Below, piece by piece: positions 1-6,760 of a stretch of 18,682 bases of DNA. This DNA comes from Roseivirga sp. UBA6061 (GTDB lineage Bacteria; Bacteroidota; Bacteroidia; Cytophagales; Cyclobacteriaceae), in contig DIYF01000056.1 in the NCBI GenBank assembly GCA_002427745.1, forward strand, positions 1 to 18,682. The letters run 5' to 3'. The number at the start of each line of letters is the position of its first letter. The first letter of the stretch is position 1. The notes beneath the pieces are model-generated. The model saw only the letters and a list, made by a program, of their open reading frames with translations, had not been told where the DNA came from and searched no databases. The translations under genes and the position numbers were made by a program.

Positions 1-2
1 GA

Positions 3-1307
3 CTGATTGCACTCCTGATTGTAGTCTTTATCCCTTTCTTCTACGTATTCATAGCCGGTATTACCATCATCGCCAAGCGCAAGGTAATGAGCAGCTCTGT
101 AGGCTGGAGCGTACTGGGTGTATGGCTTATCGCCATCCTTATAGCAGCGGCTACGGTCCCCAATGTTGTTCGGGATTTCCGTGATGAAAGCTCAATTACC
201 TACAGTGAGAATATCAACGCCAGCGGCAGTACGCTTGTCCTGGACATTGACCCCATTTACGATTACCGCAGAAACAATGACCTGTTCATCATTGACCTGG
301 ACATTCGCGAAAGCAGCGACAGTACCCTTACCCTGGATAGCCGGGTGAGATCCAGAGGACGCAACGTTTACGATGCAGAAGACAACGCTCGTATGATCAG
401 GTACGACTATGATGTCAGAGATTCGATCATCACTTTTGAAGATTTCTATCACTTCGAGCGTGGTGGCAAGTTCCGGGGTCAGGAGCTTGAAATGACACTT
501 TACATTCCGGAAGGACAGCCATTCAGAATAAGACGTGGGATGGACGAATTGCTGGGATACTTCAGAAGAGGCTATCGCTGGAGCGAGATTTACAGAAACA
601 CCTGGGTTTTTCAGAATGGAAGACTGGAGTGTATGAGTTGTAACAACCGGTCCGGCCGCAGCCGTGGTTCATCAGCCAGTACCGGCAGCTCACAACGGAG
701 CATTGACCTGCCTGATATGAATGCCATTGAACTGAAAGAGGCCTTTGAAGTCTCACTGAAACAGGGAAACCGACAGGAAGTCATTGTAGAAGGTGATCAA
801 AACCTGATCGACAAAGTAGTGACCTACGATGATAATGGCACCTATGTGTTTCAGGCAAACAACCTGGACGAAAGCGAAACAGATGATATAAAGATCACGA
901 TAACGGTTACTTCTCTGGACAAACTGGTCATTGGAGATGAGGTAAATGCCCTGATTTCCGGTTTGGATGTTAACAGGATTAATCTCACGCTTTCAGACGA
1001 TGCCCGGGTAGAGCTTGACGGAGAAGTAAACAGTATGGATGTTACCCTTCGGGAAAAAGCCAGGCTCACTATAGTAGGCACGGTAGACAAACTGGTAGCT
1101 GATTTACGAAATGATGCCAAATTGTATTGTACCGATGGTTCTGTCCAGACCGCTGAAATCAACACGTATTCCGATGCCCGGGCCAGGGTAAAAGTAGAAG
1201 AATACCTGAGGGTGGATGCACGTGGCTTCTCCTCTGTACGCTATACAGGCAGCCCTGAAGTAGACATTATCAACAAAGGCAGATCAGCTGTGGTAGGTGT
1301 TTACTAG
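3..1307 (+). CDS. PspC/head-GIN (DUF2807) envelope protein, 5'-truncated by the window edge
   Basis: The reading frame is open from base 3 and has no stop before the window edge, so the first ATG at 87 is internal and the true start lies outside. The visible part is 434 residues. It begins with two hydrophobic segments (window residues about 1-24 and 33-52) separated by a basic KRK turn, as expected for the membrane part of a PspC-type protein. A polar, Arg/Asp-rich region follows, then a Ser/Gly-rich linker with two close cysteines (near base 630). The C-terminal ~200 residues have the repetitive short-beta-strand pattern of the head-GIN/DUF2807 fold: AIELKEAFEVSLKQG, then VIVEGDQNLIDKV, then alternating V/L-D-A strands. 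Such PspC-DUF2807 proteins are common in Bacteroidota, where they are thought to act in envelope stress or adhesion; the exact role is unknown. The PspC domain itself is not visible here. Confidence 0.75.
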   Translation: MIALLIVVFIPFFYVFIAGITIIAKRKVMSSSVGWSVLGVWLIAILIAAATVPNVVRDFRDESSITYSENINASGSTLVLDIDPIYDYRRNNDLFIIDLDIRESSDSTLTLDSRVRSRGRNVYDAEDNARMIRYDYDVRDSIITFEDFYHFERGGKFRGQELEMTLYIPEGQPFRIRRGMDELLGYFRRGYRWSEIYRNTWVFQNGRLECMSCNNRSGRSRGSSASTGSSQRSIDLPDMNAIELKEAFEVSLKQGNRQEVIVEGDQNLIDKVVTYDDNGTYVFQANNLDESETDDIKITITVTSLDKLVIGDEVNALISGLDVNRINLTLSDDARVELDGEVNSMDVTLREKARLTIVGTVDKLVADLRNDAKLYCTDGSVQTAEINTYSDARARVKVEEYLRVDARGFSSVRYTGSPEVDIINKGRSAVVGVY

Positions 1308-1329
1308 TCCAAAACTGAGTACCTACTTC

Positions 1330-1360
1330 AAAAGGGGCACAAAATCGTGCTCCTTTTTTG
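1330..1360 (+). terminator. Rho-independent terminator after the PspC/DUF2807 gene
   Basis: AAAAGGGGCAC (1330-1340) pairs with GTGCTCCTTTT (1347-1357), 11 pairs with one G-U, around a 6-base loop; two more Ts follow. It starts 22 bases after the stop codon and separates this gene from the sigma-factor operon. The rest of the gap to 1494 is A/T-rich with no other convincing element. Confidence 0.85.
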
Positions 1361-1494
1361 CTTTCTGTAATCCCCTGAAAACGAGAAACTTCAATATAGA
1401 ATCAGAGATGATGCAACCTTTTTAAAAAAAATATTTCATTAACGCGCAACCAATTTAATTATTCATACATCTACCTTGTGAATTCGACCAAACC

Positions 1495-2076
1495 ATGCTT
1501 CAAATCAAAAGGTCAAAATCTGAAGAGAAGCTCATAGACGCTTGCCGAAAGGGAGATAGAAAAGCCCAGTACGAGTTGTACGAAAAGTACGCTCCACTGA
1601 TGTATTCTGTCTGTCGCAGGTACGTCATGCAGCTACAGGAAGCCGAAGACATTTTGGTTTGCGGGTTTACGAAGGTGTTTCAAAAACTAAATCAGTTCAA
1701 GGGACAAGGCAGCTTTGAAGGCTGGGTCCGCAGAATTATGGTCAATGAAGCACTCACGTTTATCCGAAGAAATAAGAGCATGTATTTGGAAGTAGAGATT
1801 GAAAAAGCCAGCCGGGAGCCGGATTTAAACAAATTAAGCGACCAGCTGGAAGTAGAAGACCTCGAAAAACTCATTGATCAGTTACCTATGGGTTATAAAA
1901 CAGTCTTCAATCTCTACGCCATAGAGGGCTTTTCTCACAGGGAAATAGCAGAGAAGTTGGGAATAAGTGAAAACACTTCGAAGTCCCAATTGAGCAGAGC
2001 AAGGGTTCATTTACAAAAACTCTTGTTGAACGCTGAGCAGAGTATGAATGATAAATTGATGAGTAATGAAGGATAA
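1495..2076 (+). CDS. ECF-type RNA polymerase sigma factor
   Basis: This 193-residue protein has the two-domain layout of extracytoplasmic-function sigma factors. Region 2 (about residues 25-93) contains the helix around EAEDILVCGFTKVFQKL, which binds core polymerase and the -10 element, followed by GSFEGWVRRIMVNEALTFIRR. Region 4 (about 123-177) has the helix-turn-helix FSHREIAEKLGISENTSKSQ and the typical ending LSRARVHLQKLL. The ATG at 1495 leaves a normal-length N-terminus. The last codons overlap the start of the next gene (stop 2074-2076, next ATG 2066), which implies translational coupling and fits a sigma/anti-sigma pair. The two barrel genes behind them are probable targets. No anti-sigma domain is fused to it. 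The subgroup and the inducing signal cannot be read from the sequence. Confidence 0.93.
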   Translation: MLQIKRSKSEEKLIDACRKGDRKAQYELYEKYAPLMYSVCRRYVMQLQEAEDILVCGFTKVFQKLNQFKGQGSFEGWVRRIMVNEALTFIRRNKSMYLEVEIEKASREPDLNKLSDQLEVEDLEKLIDQLPMGYKTVFNLYAIEGFSHREIAEKLGISENTSKSQLSRARVHLQKLLLNAEQSMNDKLMSNEG

Positions 2077-2860
2077 CAAAATCGATGAACTGTTTCGCCA
2101 GAAACTGAGTCATCAAAAGCTCACACCTCCCCCATCAGCATGGGCGGCAGTTGAGCAGAACCTTCCGGGAGAGAAGAAAAGAGGGGTTTACTTTTGGATT
2201 AGCATAGCAGCCAGCCTGCTCTTAATATGTACACTCGGCTGGTTGGTGCTGAGCAATGATACCGCAACCGACACACCTGACCAGCTACAGGCCTCTGCTG
2301 AAAAGCCTGCGGAACAGATTAAAAACCCTGAATCAGATAACCAGACATTAGTCGCTGCAAAAGAAGCAGCTCCTGAAAAAGAAGAAATCGTAAACGATCA
2401 TATCACTGAGCCATCTGCAGCTCAGGTCTTAGCAGATAACAGAAAGAAGAAAAGCAGGAGCTTCACCGTCAAAAAAGCAGTTGATGACAACAACACGCAG
2501 ACTGCCCTGATGGCAACTGCCGCCAAAAGGGAATTGCTCATTATCAGCCCTATCAAACTGGAAGACAATCTTTCCATCAACAGCATGGCAGGTGAGTTTG
2601 ACTTCGATATGGTCATGCCAGTTGTGCTCACAGATTACCATATTCCTTATAGCGAGGATATGAGACCTATTCGCAAGAAAAAGAAATTCAGAGTACTTAA
2701 TGGCATCATCAGTATCGCCAAAGAAGTCAACTCCGGTAAACTCAGTCTCTCTGAGTTGCGAAATGCCAAAAACAACTTCGTCACTGACGACCTCAAGTAT
2801 GGCACCAAGACAGATGAAGGGGTAGATGACGATTCAGAAGACGAACCTTTTAAAGATTAA
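2066..2860 (+). CDS. Single-pass membrane protein, probable anti-sigma factor
   Basis: The protein has 264 residues. The N-terminal ~40 residues (IDELFRQKLSHQKLTPPPSAW) are polar and carry the 'DxLFRxKL...PPPxxW' pattern often seen in Bacteroidota proteins encoded directly after ECF sigma factors. One hydrophobic segment spans about residues 41-63 (VYFWISIAASLLLICTLGWL). The periplasmic part is low-complexity and Glu/Ala/Lys-rich to about residue 140, then has a basic patch (RPIRKKKKFRV) and ends with a strongly acidic tail (DDDSEDEPFKD). The start overlaps the sigma gene by 11 bases. I infer an anti-sigma role from topology and coupling; there is no recognisable zinc-binding anti-sigma motif or FecR domain. 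It could instead be a structural envelope protein that shares the operon. Confidence 0.6.
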   Translation: MKDNKIDELFRQKLSHQKLTPPPSAWAAVEQNLPGEKKRGVYFWISIAASLLLICTLGWLVLSNDTATDTPDQLQASAEKPAEQIKNPESDNQTLVAAKEAAPEKEEIVNDHITEPSAAQVLADNRKKKSRSFTVKKAVDDNNTQTALMATAAKRELLIISPIKLEDNLSINSMAGEFDFDMVMPVVLTDYHIPYSEDMRPIRKKKKFRVLNGIISIAKEVNSGKLSLSELRNAKNNFVTDDLKYGTKTDEGVDDDSEDEPFKD

Positions 2861-2880
2861 AAACTCAAAATAAATATCAC

Positions 2881-3792
2881 ATGTCAAGAATGAGAATTAC
2901 GCTGGTACTCATAGCGGTCACATTGAGTACCCTGGGATTGAACGCTCAAAACGAAAGATTAGGGGACCTGGATATCGACAGGATTGTAAATGATGCGCTG
3001 TCAAGATTCAACAGTCTGAACTACAATTTCTCCGACTCAGATGGCGAACGCATTGTTATCAAAAACAATAGCAGAGTGCGTAACATCCCTCTTAATCGCA
3101 GAGGAAAGCGTATCACCCGCAGAAACAGTGTCTGGAACAGAAACTGGGCCCTGGATCGCTACTACCCAAGAAGAGGCACAGATAACTTTGTGAATGTATA
3201 TGTAGGCCTTAACAACTGGCTGGAAGACGGAGATTTACCCAACAGTGATCAGCTGTACAGCCTGAGCCCTATTAACTCCTGGTATGCGGCTGTGAATTTT
3301 GACAACATCTCCAAGCTGTTCGGGCCACTCTATATGGACTGGGGTGTCGGGGTAAGCCTGCAGGATTTTGCTTTTGAAAATACCCGTGTAAACGTTCAGA
3401 GAGAGGCTGTGGGAGATCCGGCTGCTATCATATTCTCAGAAGTAGCCGACATCAGTGGTAGAAAAAGTAAAATCAATGTCACCTACCTCACTGCACACTT
3501 TGTTCCCACCCTCACACTGGGTCGTGGCAATGGTTTCAGAGTAGGCTTCGGGGTGTATGGCGGATACCGCATTGGCAGCCATACCAAGATGAAGTTTGAT
3601 GACATCAATGGCGATAAGCAAAAAGACAAGATCAAAGACAGTTTCCACATCAATCCATTTAAATATGGTTTCAGAGGCCAGGTTGGCTGGGATTTCTTCG
3701 ACCTGTTCTTCAACTATGACTTAACCGAATTCTTCGATGAAGATGTAAATGCGCCCAGATTAACACCGGTCACCTTTGGCGTAATCTTCTAA
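2881..3792 (+). CDS. Outer-membrane beta-barrel protein, paralogue 1
   Basis: The 303-residue protein starts with a signal peptide (MSRMRITLVLIAVTLSTLG, cleavage near LNAQ). An ATG three codons downstream is an alternative start. After an Arg-rich segment (about residues 65-100) the chain alternates short beta-strands with polar turns: YVGLNNWLEDGDLPNSDQLY, then FGPLYMDWGVGVSLQDFAFE, then FRVGFGVYGGYRIGS. It ends VTFGVIF, and a final aromatic is a common sign of an outer-membrane barrel. An Asp/Lys-rich turn (GDKQKDKIKD) resembles an exposed loop. It lies 20 bases after the anti-sigma-like gene, in the same operon. The next gene encodes a clear paralogue with the same motifs in the same order. 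Substrate and function are unknown. Confidence 0.75.
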   Translation: MSRMRITLVLIAVTLSTLGLNAQNERLGDLDIDRIVNDALSRFNSLNYNFSDSDGERIVIKNNSRVRNIPLNRRGKRITRRNSVWNRNWALDRYYPRRGTDNFVNVYVGLNNWLEDGDLPNSDQLYSLSPINSWYAAVNFDNISKLFGPLYMDWGVGVSLQDFAFENTRVNVQREAVGDPAAIIFSEVADISGRKSKINVTYLTAHFVPTLTLGRGNGFRVGFGVYGGYRIGSHTKMKFDDINGDKQKDKIKDSFHINPFKYGFRGQVGWDFFDLFFNYDLTEFFDEDVNAPRLTPVTFGVIF

Positions 3793-3825
3793 GAAGCTCT
3801 ATATCAAAATATCAACGACAATCAG

Positions 3826-4773
3826 ATGAAAAAACTTTACAAATACGCTTTAACCATAGCACTTACACTGCTATTCACAGACAGCCTTCAGGGCCAGTGG
3901 TACTGGGGACGCTCCTACGACTTCGATAAGGTAGACACCGTGGTCAGCATTCCAAAACCAGGGGGCAACAGCATCTATATCAGTGACAATGATTTTTATC
4001 TTCGTCTCGGTTTTCTGGGCATAGACCTGGAGATTGAAGATGACTGGGACAGAGACTGGCGCAGCCGCAGACGCAGATCACGTAATATCGAATACTATGA
4101 GCAGCACGATCACGGTACGCTCAAAGGACTCAACCTGGAGTTTGGTTTTAACAACTTTCTCAATGATGGTGAATTTCCGTCCAGCAGCGATCTCTTCCAG
4201 GTAAAACCCATAGGCTCGGTATTCTGGGGCATTAACTGGAATCACACCTCCTATATAAGCGGTCCCCTGTATATGGAATGGGGCGGAGGTATCAGCTGGT
4301 ACAACTTCAAATTTGAAAACGCGGCTACACGCCTCGACCCGAATGGAGGAGAGCTCAACTTCTTTGAAGACAATACCATCAGCAGCGCTATCAAGAGTAA
4401 ACTCAAAGTTACTTACCTCAATTTCACGGCTGTACCTATGTTTGATTTTGGCAGAGGAAAACGCGTGGTACGTATGTATGAAGAAGATGATGTGAGGATC
4501 GCCTTCAGCAGACGCAGAGGATTCAGAATAGGTCTGGGTGGCTACGTAGGTTATCGCATTGGTCAAAAAGCCAAATACATCTACAAGCGTGACGGAGATC
4601 GCAATAAGGACAAAGAAAAAGGAAGCTTTTTCCTGACTGATCTACGCTATGGTGCGCGTCTCCAGATCGGTATCAACAGCTTTGACATGTTCGTCAACTA
4701 CGACCTCAACAACATGTTTGAAGATAACCGTGGACCAGACCTCAACCCTGTTTCCATCGGAGTCATCTTCTAA
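3826..4773 (+). CDS. Outer-membrane beta-barrel protein, paralogue 2
   Basis: The 315-residue protein has a signal peptide (MKKLYKYALTIALTLLF, cleavage near LQGQ). It is a paralogue of the preceding gene. Shared blocks are FNNFLNDGEFPSSSDLF against LNNWLEDGDLPNSDQLY, GPLYMEWGGGISWYNFKFEN against GPLYMDWGVGVSLQDFAFEN, GFRIGLGGYVGYRIG against GFRVGFGVYGGYRIG, and the ending SIGVIF against TFGVIF. An Asp/Arg-rich stretch near residues 75-92 (DDWDRDWRSRRRRSR) and a loop GDRNKDKEKG sit where paralogue 1 has its own charged segments. It has an insertion of about ten residues before GFRIG (VVRMYEEDDVRIAF). This is the last gene of the sigma operon, and a hairpin follows it. It probably arose by tandem duplication. 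Function is unknown. Confidence 0.75.
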   Translation: MKKLYKYALTIALTLLFTDSLQGQWYWGRSYDFDKVDTVVSIPKPGGNSIYISDNDFYLRLGFLGIDLEIEDDWDRDWRSRRRRSRNIEYYEQHDHGTLKGLNLEFGFNNFLNDGEFPSSSDLFQVKPIGSVFWGINWNHTSYISGPLYMEWGGGISWYNFKFENAATRLDPNGGELNFFEDNTISSAIKSKLKVTYLNFTAVPMFDFGRGKRVVRMYEEDDVRIAFSRRRGFRIGLGGYVGYRIGQKAKYIYKRDGDRNKDKEKGSFFLTDLRYGARLQIGINSFDMFVNYDLNNMFEDNRGPDLNPVSIGVIF

Positions 4774-4785
4774 AGATTTACAAAT

Positions 4786-4826
4786 AAGGGCAGTACACTA
4801 CACTGCCCTTCCCCCCTCTCTTTTTT
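4786..4826 (+). terminator. Terminator of the sigma/barrel operon
   Basis: AAGGGCAGT (4786-4794) pairs perfectly with ACTGCCCTT (4802-4810) around a 7-base loop. The tail is C-rich first and then has six Ts (4821-4826 region), so termination may be less efficient than at the other hairpins here. It separates the barrels from the secreted protein gene at 4862. Confidence 0.65.
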
Positions 4827-4861
4827 CCCTTCATATTTCATTTTTTTAAGTACCCCATCAC

Positions 4862-6196
4862 ATGCAAAAAGTAATTCTTTTTGTGCTCGTGACAGCTTTG
4901 TCATGCTCACTAACCTATGCTCAAAAACGAGAAATCCGCGACTATATCAATCAGCATCAGCAGGAAATCAACCTGGCCACAGTAAAGGAAATTCATCTCG
5001 AAGAGAGCTTTCTTCAGCACGACCTGTATTTCTTCGGTTTCATTCATGGTGCCAGCATACCACAGGAGGTAGATTTCGCCATGCTAAAGTCATTGCACCA
5101 GCAGGCCGGGTTGAAATACTACGCTCCGGAAGTAGACCCGGCTATGGCTTATTTCCTCAACCAGTACCTATCCAATGGCAACGAAGCCTTGCTCAAAACC
5201 CTGGTAAAGTTTTATGCAAAACGCGTATCTCAGGACGCAGGCATTGAATGGCTGGAAAAATGGCAGAAAATCAGAGAGCTCAACCTCAGCACGCCTGAAG
5301 CAAAAAGAATTCAGGTGCTGGGCACAGACTTTCCTATATCGGCCAACCTGACACTGGCGCATATAGCCAGCTTTATGCCCAAAGCCAAAACCGGCAACCC
5401 GACCATTGACAGCCTGCAGCATTTTGCCCGTCTTTCCTACCCGGAGTTTCCCTCCATCTGGAGTGGTAAACCTATTATGGACTCAGGCAAGCCCTGGTCA
5501 CACTATTTCCCCGATCCGGCTGCCGACTATTTTGACCGACTTTTCGATTACATTCAGGAAAATCCGCAAAGTGCCTCCAGCGCTTTTGGCAAGCATTGGA
5601 AAGATGTGAAACGCCTGATAGAAGCAGTAGACAGAGAAAGCCGTGAAGAAGTCATTTTTGAAGGCTTCCAGCGAGAAGTAATTCCGCTGCTGAAAAAAGG
5701 AGAAAAGGTATACGCCAACTTCGGCTACTTTCACATTCAACAAGGCAAAATTAATGGTGGTGAAAGTGTGGCCTACAAGCTAAGAAACAGCTTGCAGGAA
5801 GACTTGTCTATGGTCTCTATTCAAGGTCTGCTCGCCAAATCCCGGGTGCTTAAAGAAAAGAAGTACAAGAAGGCAGCCGAAGTAGTAATTAAAGACCTGA
5901 CATTTAAAGGCATGGCCTATAATGGCTTCAAACACTCTCGCTCCTGGGATGGAGACTCCTTTTTTGAACGGGCCAAAGGAATAGGAATACTCAAGAAAAC
6001 TGCAAAATCAGATGTCATACTGATTGACCTGACCAAGGACAACAGTCCGTTTAAGAAATCAGACTACCTGGCTGCATTCAGTCCGGGTGGAAAAAAGTGG
6101 AAACTGGAAGAAGGTAAGAGCACTACCGACTATTTCCAGTATGTGATCTACATTCAATACTCACCGGGCATCTGCCCTTTGGAAGAAATGGATTGA
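4862..6196 (+). CDS. Secreted erythromycin-esterase/ChaN-like protein
   Basis: The 444-residue protein has a clear signal peptide (MQKVILFVLVTALSCSLTYAQ). The mature part resembles the erythromycin esterase (EreA/EreC) and ChaN-like fold. It has YFFGFIHGASIPQ at about 56-68, matching the 'GE.tHG' strand with its His; a conserved-looking Glu at 90 (YYAPEVDP); GTDFP at about 154-158; and VYANFGYFHIQQG at about 283-295, matching the 'A.NGH' strand whose His is catalytic in Ere enzymes. The first strand has F-I-H-G in place of the usual G-E-x-x-H-G, so Ere chemistry is doubtful. Bacteroidota carry many such secreted homologues with no link to macrolide resistance. It stands alone after a terminator, and its 3' end converges on the next gene. 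I am fairly sure of the fold but not of any substrate. Confidence 0.55.
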   Translation: MQKVILFVLVTALSCSLTYAQKREIRDYINQHQQEINLATVKEIHLEESFLQHDLYFFGFIHGASIPQEVDFAMLKSLHQQAGLKYYAPEVDPAMAYFLNQYLSNGNEALLKTLVKFYAKRVSQDAGIEWLEKWQKIRELNLSTPEAKRIQVLGTDFPISANLTLAHIASFMPKAKTGNPTIDSLQHFARLSYPEFPSIWSGKPIMDSGKPWSHYFPDPAADYFDRLFDYIQENPQSASSAFGKHWKDVKRLIEAVDRESREEVIFEGFQREVIPLLKKGEKVYANFGYFHIQQGKINGGESVAYKLRNSLQEDLSMVSIQGLLAKSRVLKEKKYKKAAEVVIKDLTFKGMAYNGFKHSRSWDGDSFFERAKGIGILKKTAKSDVILIDLTKDNSPFKKSDYLAAFSPGGKKWKLEEGKSTTDYFQYVIYIQYSPGICPLEEMD

Positions 6197-6218
6197 GCCT
6201 TTATTGCTCCATCCATTT
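6186..6218. terminator. Hairpin at a convergent junction that contains both stop codons
   Basis: AAATGGAT (6186-6193) pairs with ATCCATTT (6211-6218). Inside it, after one mismatch, GAGC (6195-6198) pairs with GCTC (6206-6209), leaving a 7-base loop. On the plus strand the 3' arm runs into TTTTTT. On the minus strand the run is shorter (ATTTC). The stop codons of both convergent genes (6194-6196 plus, 6201-6203 minus) lie inside the hairpin, so it should work as a shared, possibly bidirectional, terminator. Confidence 0.7.
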
Positions 6219-6695
6219 TTTCTCCTCCTCTTTGAGTCGCAGGAATTTAGCAAAGTAGCGACCACTGGGGCGGTTGGCCGTGATCAGTACCATAAACAGC
6301 ATAAAGACCATGGCGTAGATCATATCTCCTTTTTCGTAGATACCATAGGCGCCAATGGCTGCCCCCAATGCCCAAAGCAGGTTTCTGTAGATAATGGGCT
6401 TTACCAAACGTTCAATTTTCACATCAAGCTCGGGCGTGCTTTCCAGGGCCTTCAGTACATCCCGTTTCCAGGTAGTTACTGTACGCATCAACACATAGGC
6501 CACCCCTGCCCCCATCACTGCATGAAAGAGTATATCGGGGTCTTCAAAGAACACAGAACGTAGCCCGTTCTGTTTTTCCCGCTCCAGAAAAGCCCAGGCG
6601 AAAAAGACCATAGGCGCCATTAGCATCAAATAGATGAACATTTCCATCTTTTTGAAACTGGCTTTCTTGTCAAAATCGGGATTTTTAAGTTTCAT
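6201..6695 (-). CDS. Four-helix integral membrane protein of unknown function
   Basis: The protein has 164 residues. Hydrophobic segments are at about 18-37 (FIYLMLMAPMVFFAWAFLE), 54-72 (ILFHAVMGAGVAYVLM), 101-119 (LLWALGAAIGAYGIY) and 122-140 (MIYAMVFMLFMVLITA). Both ends are charged (KNPDFDKKASFKK at the start, FLRLKEEEKKWMEQ at the end), suggesting that both termini are cytoplasmic. I do not recognise a named family or catalytic motif. Its start is 65 bases from the divergent TetR gene, and the inverted-repeat operator lies between them, so it could share that regulation; this is inference from position only. The gene ends 5 bases from its convergent neighbour. The reading frame, helix spacing and ATG support a real gene. 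Confidence 0.75.
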   Translation of the reverse strand: MKLKNPDFDKKASFKKMEMFIYLMLMAPMVFFAWAFLEREKQNGLRSVFFEDPDILFHAVMGAGVAYVLMRTVTTWKRDVLKALESTPELDVKIERLVKPIIYRNLLWALGAAIGAYGIYEKGDMIYAMVFMLFMVLITANRPSGRYFAKFLRLKEEEKKWMEQ

Positions 6696-6723
6696 TCTCA
6701 GACAGTTAAACTCTCTAACAATT

Positions 6724-6755
6724 TTTGCTAACGAACGTTAGTATGTATATATTTG
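6724..6755 (+). promoter_or_regulatory. Bacteroidota-type promoter for the TetR-paaABCD operon
   Basis: TTTG (6724-6727) and TATATTTG (6748-6755) match the Bacteroidota -33 (TTTG) and -7 (TAnnTTTG) elements exactly, with a 20-base spacer. This is the best promoter match in the window. The expected transcription start is about 6759-6763, right at the start codon 6761. Confidence 0.7.
6728..6741. promoter_or_regulatory. Probable PaaR operator
   Basis: CTAACG-AA-CGTTAG is a perfect 6-base inverted repeat with a 2-base centre. It lies wholly inside the promoter spacer, directly after the -33 element. I recall the Thermus thermophilus PaaR (TetR family) site as CNAACGNNCGTTNG, and this sequence fits every fixed position. 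A bound dimer would block the polymerase, giving autorepression and control of the paa genes downstream. Confidence 0.75.
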
Positions 6756-6760
6756 TAGAG

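Noticed and set aside
1472..1480. TACCTTGTG as promoter of the sigma operon
   Set aside because: It only partly matches TAnnTTTG and has no -33 element at the right distance.
4078..4566. Antisense open frame of 162 codons inside the second barrel gene
   Set aside because: It lies wholly opposite a convincing gene, shows no domain or signal pattern, and follows the codon structure of the sense strand.
4862..6196. Macrolide resistance gene
   Set aside because: The resemblance to erythromycin esterase is at fold level, the protein is secreted and the first catalytic motif differs.
6725..6760. Upstream start for the TetR protein (TTG 6725 or ATG 6743)
   Set aside because: These codons overlap the operator and promoter, so they would not be in the transcript; the added residues match nothing in the family.
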